NCBI GenBank assembly: GCA_937895345.1
Contig: CALAWP010000074.1
Span: 124,001-188,000 of the forward strand
Reading direction: 5' to 3'
Origin: an uncultured Paenibacillus sp.
Lineage (GTDB): Bacteria > Bacillota > Bacilli > Paenibacillales > Paenibacillaceae
DNA: 64,000 nt
The notes beneath the pieces are model-generated. The model did not search any database. It was not told the origin of the DNA and saw nothing but the letters and a program-made list of their open reading frames with translations. A program made the translations under genes and the position numbers. How positions within the stretch are numbered: position 1 is the stretch's first letter; each line of letters begins with the position of its first letter. Below, one piece after another: positions 45,801-55,428 of the stretch.

Positions 45801-47776
45801 GCGCGCGTCTCGTCGATCTGATCGACGTGTCGGAGCTGAAGCCGCTTCTTCACGATACGTTCGACAACGAAGCGACGGGCGGCCATCCGCAGCATTATAC
45901 GATCGCCGAGGATGCGGGAACGGTCGAAGTTGCCGAAGTGCCAAGCGCCGACAACAAAAGCTTGAAGTTGTTCGACGACCGGACGGGCGTCGTGCAAGCC
46001 GACCGCCGGTTTGAATCGCAATCGAAGATTGCCGCCGTGCAGTTTGACTTTATGCATGAAGCGAAAGCGAACTCCATTAAAGTGATGCGGTTGGCTTCGT
46101 CGGCCGGCGAAGGCGCGACGGGCAACAGTTATGCGGCGGCGGCCATCGAAACGAACGGCGGCCATCTCGCCTATCGGACGAACAATGGCTATACGCCGTT
46201 CCTGATGAACTACGAGGCCGGCGTCTGGTACACGATTACCGTCATAGCCCATTTGGAAAGCGGCAAAGCCGACGTTTACGTCGACGGAATCGTCGCGCTG
46301 GAGCAAATCGGATTATTTAACGCCGTTGAAGATATCTCCATCGTTCAAACGTTTACGGCGAACAACAATTCGGCCAATGCCTACTATCTGGACAATATTC
46401 GGGTGTACGGAGAGCCGGACGGCGGAACGGATCCGACGACACCGCCCGGTCCGGGACCGGTCGCACCGCCCGTCATACCGGGCAGCGCCGGACCTTCCGT
46501 GACCGTTAACGGAGACGGTGAAGCGATTGTTTCGCTCGTTCCTGCGGCCATTGTCGATTCGAGCGGCCTCAAGCGGCATATCGCCGAAGTGAATGCCGCG
46601 ACGTTGTCGGACGCGATGAACAAGCTTTCGGACGAGACGCATCTCCTTACGCTGCGTCTAAACGACGCAACGGCCGTTGGTGAGAACGATCGCATGTCGG
46701 ATGTGGAAGTGCGCATTCCGGCGGCGGCGCTGCAGCAAGCGGCCAGCGGCCATGAGCGGCTGGAGCTGAGAGTCGAGGCGCCTTTCGGCAGCTATCGGTT
46801 TGCATTAGCCGCTCTGGATGTAACCGCATGGCTGGCGGAGCATGGACTGGCGGAGGCCGAATCGGCGACGGTTGCAATCTCGATGACGCAGCTGTCCGGC
46901 GACGGCGCGGCGGCGATCGTCCGGGACGCGGAAGCGGCCGGGCTTGCGCTCCTCTCTCCGGCTGTCGACTTCAGCGTCACGCTGCGCCACGGCGCCAAAG
47001 AGCATCCGGTTTCCGAGCTGAACGGATATGCCATTCGGACGATTGCGCTGCCCGCTTCGTCCGGGACGACTATAGCGGGTGTCCTCTATGATCCGGATAC
47101 CGGCACCTTCACGGGCGTGCCGACGCTGATCGCAGACGGTGCCGCCTCTTTGCGAAGAACCGGCAACAGCATCTATGCTATTGCCGCAGCCGACCGGTCA
47201 TTTACAGACTTGAACGGACACTGGGCGCAAGAGGACGTCGAGCGCATGGCCTCCATGCTGTTCGTCCAAGGGATTGGCGACGGCCGGTTCGATCCCGATT
47301 CGTCCATTACCCGGGCGCAATTTGCGGCGTTGCTGACCCGCGTCCTCGGACTGGCGGCGGCAAGCGGCCCGTCCTTCCCGGACGTATCCGAGAGCGACTG
47401 GTTTGCCGGTGAAGTGGCCGCCGCCGCCCGGCACGGGCTGATTGCCGGCTATGAAGACGGTACCTTCCGCCCTCACGAACGCATCACGCGCGAGCAAATG
47501 GCCGTTATGCTTGCAAGAGCCTTGAAGCTTGCAGCCGTGTTGGGCAGCACGGCTTCACCTGGTGGCTTGCCGGACGAATCGGCAGCCGCTGTACTTGACG
47601 GCTTCGCGGACGGCGCCAGCGTCCGGGATTGGGCTGCGCCCGCCTTCGCCGCCGCCGTGGATGCCGGATTGATCCAAGGAACGCCTTCCGGCGCCTTGGC
47701 GCCGCAGCGGCAAGCTACGCGGGCGGAAGCGGCCGTCACGCTCCTTCGGTTCCTTCAGCACGTAAAATTTATATAG
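42878..47776 (+). CDS. SLH-anchored PL1 pectate lyase, multidomain
   Basis: A 1632-residue exported protein. The signal peptide is at 1-33, followed by a concanavalin-like beta domain at about 35-245 and a fibronectin-III domain at about 250-345. The PL1 beta-helix spans about 350-730, with KVWIDHCTFG, LTLHHNYYKDMMDR and the RIPRLR catalytic Arg region near residue 616. Two more fibronectin-III domains follow at about 800-985, then a LamG-like region at about 990-1180. Next is a Pro/Gly linker (TDPTTPPGPGPVAPP), an unassigned region, and three SLH repeats at about 1440-1632 (FTDLNGHWAQEDVERM, SFPDVSESDWFAGEV). It should cleave pectate while tethered to the cell wall. GGAGG and a cre-like box precede ATG. 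Confidence 0.94.
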   Translation: MKRKKWLSAVLAASLTAQLFGASLFGAESASAAAVPIHGAGLPEGWSAAKMYGSEANDPGASAVQFANRQFALSAEKGKVDSGGDNVVYAFMPVAGDKDFTFTARISGFERSSSQSWALMMLKDGTEYDSPMVSVGLDFNGGNVRVRDYRRLNGAGGGNTVLTAEETANPVYVRMQREGASLRFTYSTDGGATYKSRTNYNDNLNDHYTYLNKETLQLGFAVSTGSAVFDEVSFVVDGATVFDSNAVPVDNNPPEAPAGLTAAGRSHAVELSWNPVPNAAYYQVKGGMQDGGPYDVWLDAVAGTAATIDGLENGVPYYFVVAAGNANGLSADSAQATAVPAGLTVPGPFEMAGFSAYNTGGGMLEPGDAGYFQVYDAAGLRAALAPNSGAKVIEIMNDLDLGWNEIPSEARAAPFAKHNDPLLHPVLLQTGVTKITVDNAHGLTIFSKNGSAIRHASLVFRFSSNIIIRNLTFDELWEWDEATLGDYDRNDWDYISLENGTRKVWIDHCTFGKAYDGVVDAKGGSGGITISWSTFLGDDASPGSWVSRQIEALDRLPAKYPKYGHLLQSGLTKEDIIAIVAGQKKGHLIGASEFASDNGDLELTLHHNYYKDMMDRIPRLRAGNAHVYNIVVDNSDSRTASKRITDEMAAAIAEAGFHFGVTSNGAISTEDGALLMENSVMTDVVFPLRNNQKDAALSAYTGKIKAVNVHYSMDELSYTGDSDTEGSPLAPVPAPAAAFSWNTPDGELPYLYAPDALDGLEDTLIAYAGAGKLYWDSGNWLRTSGYIGEAPYGTEPGFAPTIVSGLQASPEDGAVSLRWGKVAAADSYTVYRSDAADGTYEAVAHHVAHNNYVDDGLPNGTTYYYRVSASNANGEGPRSPAVAAAPLALAAPAAPGGLTATSASTKIILDWNEAAHADYYIVQRRTAGTGEYTVIAPQVFSSGYEDFTAGADTEYEYAVIAVNGAGHSPATAPVRARLVDLIDVSELKPLLHDTFDNEATGGHPQHYTIAEDAGTVEVAEVPSADNKSLKLFDDRTGVVQADRRFESQSKIAAVQFDFMHEAKANSIKVMRLASSAGEGATGNSYAAAAIETNGGHLAYRTNNGYTPFLMNYEAGVWYTITVIAHLESGKADVYVDGIVALEQIGLFNAVEDISIVQTFTANNNSANAYYLDNIRVYGEPDGGTDPTTPPGPGPVAPPVIPGSAGPSVTVNGDGEAIVSLVPAAIVDSSGLKRHIAEVNAATLSDAMNKLSDETHLLTLRLNDATAVGENDRMSDVEVRIPAAALQQAASGHERLELRVEAPFGSYRFALAALDVTAWLAEHGLAEAESATVAISMTQLSGDGAAAIVRDAEAAGLALLSPAVDFSVTLRHGAKEHPVSELNGYAIRTIALPASSGTTIAGVLYDPDTGTFTGVPTLIADGAASLRRTGNSIYAIAAADRSFTDLNGHWAQEDVERMASMLFVQGIGDGRFDPDSSITRAQFAALLTRVLGLAAASGPSFPDVSESDWFAGEVAAAARHGLIAGYEDGTFRPHERITREQMAVMLARALKLAAVLGSTASPGGLPDESAAAVLDGFADGASVRDWAAPAFAAAVDAGLIQGTPSGALAPQRQATRAEAAVTLLRFLQHVKFI

Positions 47777-47790
47777 GGTGAATAAGTGCA

Positions 47791-47830
47791 ATCAGGGTGT
47801 CCCGTGAGCGACCGGGGCACCCTGATTTTA
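47791..47830 (+). terminator. Terminator of the pectate lyase gene
   Basis: CAGGGTGTCCCG pairs with CGGGGCACCCTG around eight bases, followed by ATTTTATT. Confidence 0.85.
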
Positions 47831-47953
47831 TTGACAGTAACGTGTTGAATCCTTGCAAAAAACTCGCGTTTCTCATGGGCACATTATATTCCTGCTACGC
47901 AGGCGCGTCATCCGCTTATCAACCAGCCGAGCTTCTGCGATATCGCGTATGGG

Positions 47954-49960
47954 TTAGAAGCCCGTCTTCGGTATTTCAACCGGACGTTCGCTTGCCGGAG
48001 CCAGCTCTCCCGCCCGAACGCGGTACATCCGGCTGTGCGCTTCGCGCATCGCCTCCGTAAACAGATGATACGGACGCTGACACACGTCCACGGCGCCGAT
48101 CTGGTAGTTTTCCCCGTCAAAGCGGCCCAACACCGGCTGATCGTTCAGCTGGAAATAATGAACGCCGATCAACTCGGGAACGGCGGCGGCATTTTCGACA
48201 AAATACCGGTATGCCTTGCCTCGATCCTCCTGCGTCGCCAGCGCTCGAATGCCGTAGGCCGGCATCCCCGCATCGGCCGCTCCAAAATGAAACTCTCCGA
48301 TCATCAGCGGCATGCTCAACTTATCGCTTATGCGCCGGATCATCTCGCTCGGCGGCTCCATCTGGTAGCAATTGATCGAGAAGACGTCGAACGCCTCGCA
48401 GCCCTCCAGGACGTCTTCGCTGCCGACCCAGGCGTAGCGCATGCCCAGATTCAAATGATTCGGAGCCGCCTTCTTGCAATACTTCGCTGGAATTTCCACA
48501 TAACGCCGAATCATCAGCCGGTTGAAGGCGGTAAAATCGGCCTTCCGGCCGGGCTGCTCCATGATTCTCTGGTCATCGAGCCAGCCGGAATCGCCAATAA
48601 TATCGCTAAAATCTATAAATTCGCCGTCCCACGCCTCGTTCAAACGGTCAATCGAGCCGTATCGGTCACGCAGCCATTCCGCCAATTGCGCCTTGCTTGC
48701 GAACAGTCTCGGGGAGCGCAGCATTTGCTCCGTCAGATCGAGGCCGTCCACGAACGCCCAATGCGGCTCATTGCGCATAAAGTATCCGATCAGCCGGCGA
48801 TCCTCCCGAAGGGGCAGCAGCTGCTCCGCAAACGCTTGGGCATTGCGGTCGTATTCCTCGCTGAACACGTCGGGGAAATCGCGAAACAACTTGCCGGCGG
48901 TTTCCGGAAAATCGGTCATCGGATAGACATACGGCAGTTCCGAATAGCGGATAAACTTCGGATGCGACCAATTGCCGATCGTATTAATCCCCCAATGTTT
49001 CATGCGCCGTTCGGTCAGCTCCATCCATCGCTCGCGCCAGTCGCCGCCGAAAGCACGGATCAGATTCGCTATGCCGAAGCTGTAGCCCCCGCGCTGCCAC
49101 GCTTCGCGGAACTCCTCGCCGGGCTCGAACGGCTGCGGCAGCAGATGCTCCATCCCGTCCAGTCTGGCTGCTTCTGCGGGATGTATACAGTCCATTCCCG
49201 CGCTGAACAGCGCATAACCGTCGGGATCAACGAACCACCAGCGCTCGCCGTCATGCACCGTGCGGAAATAGCCGCTCGCCTCGAAGCGAAGCGCCTTCCA
49301 GCCGCCATAGCGGCCGTACTCCGCCGTCGGCGCCGCTTGTCCGCGCAGCTGCTGCAACTCGTCGTTCAGCTCCCGCACGAGAGCCGCCGCGCCTTCCGTC
49401 TTGCCGTTCCACTCCTTGCCCGAAAGCTGCCCCAGCTCGTCGATATACGGCCTTGCAGTGTACCGGAATGGAGGCGGCTCCTGTTGTAACGACAATTGCG
49501 AGACAACGAGGCTCCTGGGCACAACCGAAGGGATAGTCGCGATCATCAGCTCCTTAATCCGTCTGCGGTCGACAAAGGCGTCCCCTCGCAACACCGACTG
49601 CAGCACGCCCGGGAAACGATCAAGGAACAGCTTCTCCCCGCCCAGCGCCGCAAGCGGCAGACACAGCGTTGTCTCGACTCGCGGCAGAACGCCGTAGTGC
49701 ACCGTCACCACGCGGCCCGTATCGTCCGTGAAGGAAAACAGCACCACCAGCACATCGTGGCATTCATGATAGATATCTGCAACCACATAACGGTATTCGC
49801 TCCATACATTCGCTGGCAGCAAGGCAGCGTCCAGGCGCGCGCCTCCGCCGTCGGGCGGCGCATTGAGACGAATTCCCTCATCGCCCCAAGGCGTCAGCCT
49901 GGCATCCGCCACCCCGCGGAAAGCGGGAAGCGGCAGCTTGAACCGTTCCATACGCATCAT
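47954..49960 (-). CDS. Glycoside hydrolase of clan GH-A, agarase-like
   Basis: A 668-residue cytoplasmic enzyme; no signal peptide is seen. The N-terminal 200 residues are beta-rich. The barrel shows WWFVDPDGYALFSAGMDCI, KHWGINTIGNW, the likely acid/base Glu in GYFMRNEPHWAF and the nucleophile Glu in LMIGEFHFGAAD, then IGVHYFQLNDQP. The arrangement recalls GH50-like and GH42-like enzymes. The sugar specificity is not readable. It is the last gene after two sugar permeases (eight bases after the nearer one), so it probably processes the oligosaccharide they import. ATG 49957 or 49951 are alternative starts. Confidence 0.8.
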   Translation of the reverse strand: MMRMERFKLPLPAFRGVADARLTPWGDEGIRLNAPPDGGGARLDAALLPANVWSEYRYVVADIYHECHDVLVVLFSFTDDTGRVVTVHYGVLPRVETTLCLPLAALGGEKLFLDRFPGVLQSVLRGDAFVDRRRIKELMIATIPSVVPRSLVVSQLSLQQEPPPFRYTARPYIDELGQLSGKEWNGKTEGAAALVRELNDELQQLRGQAAPTAEYGRYGGWKALRFEASGYFRTVHDGERWWFVDPDGYALFSAGMDCIHPAEAARLDGMEHLLPQPFEPGEEFREAWQRGGYSFGIANLIRAFGGDWRERWMELTERRMKHWGINTIGNWSHPKFIRYSELPYVYPMTDFPETAGKLFRDFPDVFSEEYDRNAQAFAEQLLPLREDRRLIGYFMRNEPHWAFVDGLDLTEQMLRSPRLFASKAQLAEWLRDRYGSIDRLNEAWDGEFIDFSDIIGDSGWLDDQRIMEQPGRKADFTAFNRLMIRRYVEIPAKYCKKAAPNHLNLGMRYAWVGSEDVLEGCEAFDVFSINCYQMEPPSEMIRRISDKLSMPLMIGEFHFGAADAGMPAYGIRALATQEDRGKAYRYFVENAAAVPELIGVHYFQLNDQPVLGRFDGENYQIGAVDVCQRPYHLFTEAMREAHSRMYRVRAGELAPASERPVEIPKTGF

Positions 49961-49968
49961 ATCCCCCT

Positions 49969-50847
49969 TTATTCTTTGACTGCGCCAAGCACGATGCCTT
50001 TGACGAAATATTTTTGCAGGAACGGGTAAATGATCAGCACAGGCAAAGCGCCAATAAAAATTTGAGCAGACTTGACGGTGCGCTGCGACAAGTTTTCCAT
50101 ATCTTGAGGATTGATGCTCATCTTGCTGAAGTCCTGCTGCACCACAACCGTCTGAAGGAAGGTCGCCAGCGGATATTTGCTTGTATCCATCATATAGATC
50201 AGCCCGTCAAACCAGGAATTCCAATGTCCGACCAGCGTAAACAGCGTAATCGTGGCCAGCGCCGGCATCGATACCGGCAGATGGATGCTGAACATGGTCC
50301 GGAACAGTCCGGCCCCGTCAATAACAGCCGCCTCCTCCAGTTCTGCCGGAATTGTGCGGAAAAAGTTGAGCAGCAGAATCATGTTGTAAACGCTTAACGC
50401 CATAGGCAGCACCAGCGCCCAAATCGTATTGATCAGCTGCAGGTTCGTAATGAGTATATAGCCCGGAACCAATCCTCCGGAGAACAGCATCGTAAACACG
50501 AAGAACCACATGTAGACATTGCGAGATTTGAAGGCGGTGTTGCGCCTCGACAACGCATAACCGGCAAACACGATAACCGTCATGCCTATCGCTGTCCCAA
50601 GCACAGTCCGATAGATCGAATACAGCAGCGCCTTGATAAAGGCGGGATTGTCAATCGTTTTGGCATAGGACTCCAGCGTAAAGTCCACCGGCCACAAATT
50701 GACGATGTTTGCCGTAGCTGCCGCTTTGCCGCTGAACGACACCGCAAGGACGTGAACAAGCGGCAGGATGCACAGCAAGGACACGACGATTAGCAGTAAA
50801 TGATTGAAAATATTGAAAACTCGATAGCCGACCGTTTTGTGATACAC
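49969..50847 (-). CDS. Sugar ABC transporter permease (LplC/YtcP type)
   Basis: A 292-residue permease with six predicted membrane helices and the ABC-interaction loop EEAAVIDGAGLFRTMFSIHLP. The C-terminal end VKGIVLGAVKE is typical of the LplC/YtcP group of oligosaccharide importers. GTG 50847 has GGAGG eight bases before it; earlier starts are unsupported and would overlap the upstream gene. It follows the other permease by 19 bases. No ATPase gene is here; such importers usually share a distant MsmX-like ATPase. Confidence 0.92.
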   Translation of the reverse strand: MYHKTVGYRVFNIFNHLLLIVVSLLCILPLVHVLAVSFSGKAAATANIVNLWPVDFTLESYAKTIDNPAFIKALLYSIYRTVLGTAIGMTVIVFAGYALSRRNTAFKSRNVYMWFFVFTMLFSGGLVPGYILITNLQLINTIWALVLPMALSVYNMILLLNFFRTIPAELEEAAVIDGAGLFRTMFSIHLPVSMPALATITLFTLVGHWNSWFDGLIYMMDTSKYPLATFLQTVVVQQDFSKMSINPQDMENLSQRTVKSAQIFIGALPVLIIYPFLQKYFVKGIVLGAVKE

Positions 50848-50866
50848 AGGCACTCCCTCCTTCTGT

Positions 50867-51775
50867 CTAGAAAATCCGATAGTTGCCAAATCTGTACGCC
50901 AACCGGTACGCCGCGATAATTAGCACAAAGCTGATAACCGACTTGAACATGCCGACCGCCGTCGCGAAGCTGAAGTCGCCCTTCACCATGGCGGCGCGGT
51001 ACACGAACGTATCGATGACGTCGCCCTTGTGGTATACAAGCGGATTGTAAAGGTTGAAGATTTGATCGAAGCCCGCATTCAGCACGTTGCCAAGCTGCAG
51101 TGTCGCCACCACGACGATAATGGGCAGCATGGCCGGCAGCGTCACATGAATCGTTTGCTTCAGCCGGGTTGCCCCGTCCACCTCGGCCGCCTCGTACAAG
51201 GCCGGGTTGACGCCGGCGATCGACGCGAGGTACACAATCATCGCAAATCCAAACTCTTTCCAAATATCGCTTACGACCAGCACGAACCGAAACCAGTCGC
51301 CGTCGCCGAGAAAGAAAATCGGCTGCAGCCCGAACCAGTCCTCCAGCATCCGGTTGACGATCCCGCCTTTGACGGACAACAGATCGATCAAGATCCCGCC
51401 GAGAATAACCCAGGACAGGAAATGAGGCAGATAGACAAGCGTCTGTATGCTTCGTTTGATGCCCTGCTTGCGCACCTCGTTGAGCAGCAGCGCCGTCACG
51501 ATTGGCACGACAAGGCCGCAGACAATTTTCAGCACCGAAATAATAAGCGTATTCCAGATCACCTGCACCGACTCGTCAAACATAAACAAGGAATGGAAGT
51601 GCTTCAGCCCCACCCATTGGGAATTCATGAAGCCGAGCCAGGGCTTGTAGTCCTGAAACGCCATCACAAGCCCCGCAATCGGAACATAGTGGAACACGAT
51701 GGCGATCAGCGTAGCCGGCAATATCAGCAAGTGCAGCGGCCATGTTCTGGCAATCCCTTTGCGCCAGCTCTTCAT
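50867..51775 (-). CDS. Sugar ABC transporter permease (LplB type)
   Basis: A 302-residue permease with six helices, the typical start LHLLILPATLIAIVFHYVPI and the EAA-loop YEAAEVDGATRLKQTIHVTLP. ATG 51775 has GGAGAGGGG upstream; the frame extends to 51814 without support. It heads a three-gene leftward operon with the second permease and the GH-A hydrolase. A TATAAT at 51823-51828 (leftward) has no good -35 box, which fits an activator-dependent promoter under the adjacent YesN-type regulator. Confidence 0.92.
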   Translation of the reverse strand: MKSWRKGIARTWPLHLLILPATLIAIVFHYVPIAGLVMAFQDYKPWLGFMNSQWVGLKHFHSLFMFDESVQVIWNTLIISVLKIVCGLVVPIVTALLLNEVRKQGIKRSIQTLVYLPHFLSWVILGGILIDLLSVKGGIVNRMLEDWFGLQPIFFLGDGDWFRFVLVVSDIWKEFGFAMIVYLASIAGVNPALYEAAEVDGATRLKQTIHVTLPAMLPIIVVVATLQLGNVLNAGFDQIFNLYNPLVYHKGDVIDTFVYRAAMVKGDFSFATAVGMFKSVISFVLIIAAYRLAYRFGNYRIF

Positions 51776-51923
51776 AAGAATTTCCCCTCTCCGAAATTGC
51801 ATTTCTATCCGCATCTGCTACTATTATAGCAACGGGCTTCAGGGGTACCTATGCTAATCTCTTAACATCTATAACCCTGCCCATAACCTAATCTGCTGCC
51901 ACTACCAACAGGCGGTGATCGAC

Positions 51924-53669
51924 GTGATAAAATATAAAATATTCCATAACCTGCTCATGATGCTGGCAATCTTGCTCATCCCGGCCACCTTGCTGTTCGC
52001 CTATGCGAATCAAGTCAGCAGAGAAGTAGTCAAGCGCACGCTGGAAAGCTCCTCCTCGAAGCAGCTCGAATTTGCCGTGCAGCAGATGGAGCAGTCGCTT
52101 CGTCAGCTGGAGAAACAGACGCTTGTGCTTGCCAATGACTCAACGGTTAAATCTTACTCCAGCTCCTGGGAATTTTCCGAATATTTAAACCACTTGCTGA
52201 TCCGTACGACTATAGAAGAGAGGCTGGAGCTGATCAGCCAGGCCGAGCCGCTGATCCATCGGCTGTCGGTTTATTGGCCGTCCTTACGCGAAGCGGTCTC
52301 AACGTCGGAAGCGTTCCGCTACAATCACGAGGAGCTTCTCAGCAAGCCGACGAACAAATGGTTTTCGAGCAAACAGGACGACAAGCTGACCTTCCATCTC
52401 CTATTCGCCGACACTTCCATCGTGGCTCCGGATTTCAGCAATGTCATTGCGGCGGTCGAAACGACCGTGTCCGGCGCTTATTTAAGATCCGTATTGGATG
52501 GTCTTGACGAGTCCGGCAACGGCAAATCGTTTTTCCGCTTTTCTGAAACCGATGTGATCGGTCCTGTCGACGACGATCTGCTGGCGCAAATTGACCGGCA
52601 AGGCGTATTCGAGCAAAACATAGCTTCCCATCCAAAGCTTAACGTGTTCGATATGGACGGTACGGAATATTTGGTACAGTCGATGCGCATCCCTTCCCTG
52701 GACGGCACGCTGGTGAGCTACATCAAGCTTGGCGAGTTTCTGCATCCGCTGCAGGAGGTCAACTGGCTCGTCAACGGCAGTCTGCTGCTTTTGTTTATAA
52801 CAGGAATCACGATTTCCTATATGTTCTACCGGAACTTCCGGATGCCATTTGGCTATTTGGTCCGCAAAATTGAAAATTTGGGCAAAGGCGATTACGGAAG
52901 CAGAGCCACGCTCAAAATGAACAACGAGTTCGACTTTCTGTTCGACCGATTTAATGAGATGGCTTCGCGCACACAGTCGCTGATTGAAAACGTTTACGAG
53001 GAGAAGGTGCGTACTCGCGAGGCTGAATACAAGCATTTGCAATCGCAGATCAATCCGCATTTCTTGTACAACTGCTTGTTCTATATTGTCAGCATGGCGA
53101 ACAAATCGCCCGCCGCCGTCGTCTCCATGGCCAAAAATTTGGCCGACTTTTACCGGTACATTACCCGCAAGGCCGGCGAAAACACAACGTTGGAAGACGA
53201 AGTCCGGCTCATCCAAAGCTATCTGGAGGTGCAGTCGCTCCGGAACAAACGGCTTGTCTACACAATCGCTGTTCCTTCAACCATGCTGAAGCTGTCTGTG
53301 CCCAGCCTGCTGCTGCAGCCGATTGTTGAAAATGCGATCATTCACGGCATCGAGCAGAAGCGGGAGGCCGGCAAAATCACGATTGCGGGCACCGTCTTGG
53401 GCAACTTATATTCGTTGTATGTCGACGATGACGGGGCCGGCATGTCGGAGCAAGAGATCAAAAAGTTGAATGAGCATATTCACGGACCATACCGGGCCGA
53501 TGAAGAGATGGGCTGCGGGCTGCGGAACATCCATCAAAGGCTGGTCAACCGCTACGGGGGCTCATCCGGACTGTCCTTCTCCATCAATGAATGGGGAGGC
53601 TTCCGCGTAACGCTGCAAATTATTCATATCGCACAGGAGGGTTCACATGAACATACTGCTCGTGGATGA
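51924..53669 (+). CDS. YesM-type sensor histidine kinase
   Basis: A 581-residue membrane kinase. The N-terminal helix (LLMMLAILLIPATLLFAYAN) and a second helix (GSLLLLFITGITISYMFY) flank an external sensing domain of about 250 residues. A HAMP region, the phospho-acceptor His379 in LQSQINPHFLYN and the ATPase domain follow (PIVENAIIHGIE, VDDDGAGMSEQE, GCGLRNIHQRL). This is the LytS/YesM class used by Paenibacillus to sense sugars. GTG 51924 is preferred over 51915. It overlaps the response regulator by 23 bases and is divergent from the permease operon it probably controls. Confidence 0.93.
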   Translation: MIKYKIFHNLLMMLAILLIPATLLFAYANQVSREVVKRTLESSSSKQLEFAVQQMEQSLRQLEKQTLVLANDSTVKSYSSSWEFSEYLNHLLIRTTIEERLELISQAEPLIHRLSVYWPSLREAVSTSEAFRYNHEELLSKPTNKWFSSKQDDKLTFHLLFADTSIVAPDFSNVIAAVETTVSGAYLRSVLDGLDESGNGKSFFRFSETDVIGPVDDDLLAQIDRQGVFEQNIASHPKLNVFDMDGTEYLVQSMRIPSLDGTLVSYIKLGEFLHPLQEVNWLVNGSLLLLFITGITISYMFYRNFRMPFGYLVRKIENLGKGDYGSRATLKMNNEFDFLFDRFNEMASRTQSLIENVYEEKVRTREAEYKHLQSQINPHFLYNCLFYIVSMANKSPAAVVSMAKNLADFYRYITRKAGENTTLEDEVRLIQSYLEVQSLRNKRLVYTIAVPSTMLKLSVPSLLLQPIVENAIIHGIEQKREAGKITIAGTVLGNLYSLYVDDDGAGMSEQEIKKLNEHIHGPYRADEEMGCGLRNIHQRLVNRYGGSSGLSFSINEWGGFRVTLQIIHIAQEGSHEHTARG

Positions 53670-55263
53670 CGAGGACTATGTGCTGGATTACTTGGAAACC
53701 GAAATGCCGTGGCAAGACTTGGGCATATCGGAAGTGCATCGGGCGGAGTCGGCCAAGCAGGCAATGGACATTGCCGCGCGCGTGCCGCTCTCGATCGTCA
53801 TTTCCGATATCCGGATGCCGGAGCGGAGCGGGCTGGAGCTGCTGTCCTCGCTGCAGCGCCACTCCCCCGAGACCAAGGTGGTCATGCTGTCGGGCTACTC
53901 CGACTTTTCCTACGCCGTCAAGGCGCTGCAGCACGGCGCCTCCGACTACTTGCTGAAGCCCGTAACCGAAGAGGAGGTGACAGCCTGCCTGCGCAAAATC
54001 ATCGTCAAGATTGTGGAGGAAACCAAACGGCGTGAGCGTCTGAACTCGGCAAGCGCCGTGCTGAAGCTTGGTTTGGGACGGATGCGGGAGCATTTGCTGC
54101 TGGATTTGCTGATGGGCAAAAAATACAGCTCCGATGAATTACGCAGCCATCTTCAGGCGCTTCATCTGCCTTTGGAACCTGACAGCCGCTGCGCGCTGTC
54201 GCTCATCCGCGTCGAGGCGAGAGCCGACGTCCATTCGCGGGAAGACTATGAGCTTCTCAGCTACGCCGTCCTCAACATGGCCGAAGAAACGCTGTACGGA
54301 GAAATTCGGGAAACGTCCCCCCTCTGGTTCGGCAAGGATCATCACCGTTTTATTATTGCGGTTGTTCCTGTCGACAATGACGGGCTGTACGAGGAGAAGC
54401 TGCGGCAGTTCGCCGGGCTGCATCGGAACGTTTCCGGTTACCTGAAGCAAACCGTATCGATTGTGCTGACCCCGCCCTTCGCCCTGCAGGCCTCGCTTCA
54501 GCAGCGCTACACGGAGGCACTGAACGCATTATGGCGGCATGCGGGCACGCGCAGCGACCGCTTTCTTCCGATTCGGGAGCTGGCAGACGGCGGCGGCGCC
54601 ACAGAATCGGCGACCAAATCGCTGTCGCGGCTGCACCAGTCGCCGGCCTTGCGGCAGCTGATGGAGCTCGGCCAATGGGACGAGGCCGTCAGCCGTCTCG
54701 ACTACATTCTTGAGGAATTGGATATGCCCGCTTGCGGCACGAAGCAGCATGTGATGGAAATGATCTATTATTTGTTCAGCAGCTTTTCTTTCCTGGCCCA
54801 CAAGCAAGGCGACTCCTTCGCCGACATGGTCGATATCGCCCGGTTTCAGCACGAGGCGACCTATTACCACTCTACCGCCCAGATCAGAGAGCTTGCGCTG
54901 TCCGTGATGGAGCAGTTCAAGCGTTCCTTGCAGGAGGTGTCTTCGCATCGCAACCATATTATCCGCCAGGTCCATGAGTTTATCGACCAGCATTTGAAGG
55001 AGGATGTGTCGCTGACAAGAGTGGGGGAGCATGTGTATCTGCATCCCGTCTATTTGTCGCGGCTGTACAAGAAGGAGACGGGAGAAAGCCTGTCCGCCTA
55101 CATTACCCGAATCCGGATGGAGAAGGCAGCGCAGCTTCTTACCTCCACCAACATGAAGGTAGCCGACATCGCGCTGGAGGTCGGCTATCAGAAAACGCAA
55201 TATTTTATTCATATTTTCAAAGAGTTCTACAGCTGCACGCCGCAAAATTACCGCAATCGCTGA
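53647..55263 (+). CDS. YesN-type AraC response regulator
   Basis: A 538-residue regulator. The receiver domain has the phospho-acceptor Asp54 in VISDIRMPERSG and the Lys in DYLLKPVTEEE. A middle region of about 290 residues precedes a C-terminal AraC-type double helix-turn-helix (YLSRLYKKETGESLSAYITR, ADIALEVGYQKTQYF). ATG 53647 follows AGGAGGG inside the kinase gene. It probably activates the permease operon at 51.8 kb and perhaps the binding-protein and foldase/beta-helix genes to the right. Confidence 0.94.
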   Translation: MNILLVDDEDYVLDYLETEMPWQDLGISEVHRAESAKQAMDIAARVPLSIVISDIRMPERSGLELLSSLQRHSPETKVVMLSGYSDFSYAVKALQHGASDYLLKPVTEEEVTACLRKIIVKIVEETKRRERLNSASAVLKLGLGRMREHLLLDLLMGKKYSSDELRSHLQALHLPLEPDSRCALSLIRVEARADVHSREDYELLSYAVLNMAEETLYGEIRETSPLWFGKDHHRFIIAVVPVDNDGLYEEKLRQFAGLHRNVSGYLKQTVSIVLTPPFALQASLQQRYTEALNALWRHAGTRSDRFLPIRELADGGGATESATKSLSRLHQSPALRQLMELGQWDEAVSRLDYILEELDMPACGTKQHVMEMIYYLFSSFSFLAHKQGDSFADMVDIARFQHEATYYHSTAQIRELALSVMEQFKRSLQEVSSHRNHIIRQVHEFIDQHLKEDVSLTRVGEHVYLHPVYLSRLYKKETGESLSAYITRIRMEKAAQLLTSTNMKVADIALEVGYQKTQYFIHIFKEFYSCTPQNYRNR

Positions 55264-55362
55264 AGGTTGGATGGTCGATACTTCCGGCGGCCAAGCGATT
55301 TTGCTGTGCTGCGCCAACTCCATTCGACACAATCCCTCGTTTATGAAGCGTTTAGTCAAACG

Positions 55363-55403
55363 TAAAAAGAAAGCCGACTCCGGCACACAACCGGAATCGG
55401 CTT
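55363..55403 (-). terminator. Terminator of the beta-helix enzyme gene
   Basis: AAGCCGACTCCGG pairs with CCGGAATCGGCTT around seven bases, and read leftward ends in TTCTTTTT. Confidence 0.85.
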
Positions 55404-55428
55404 GCTGGTGTTGCGTTCACAACAAACG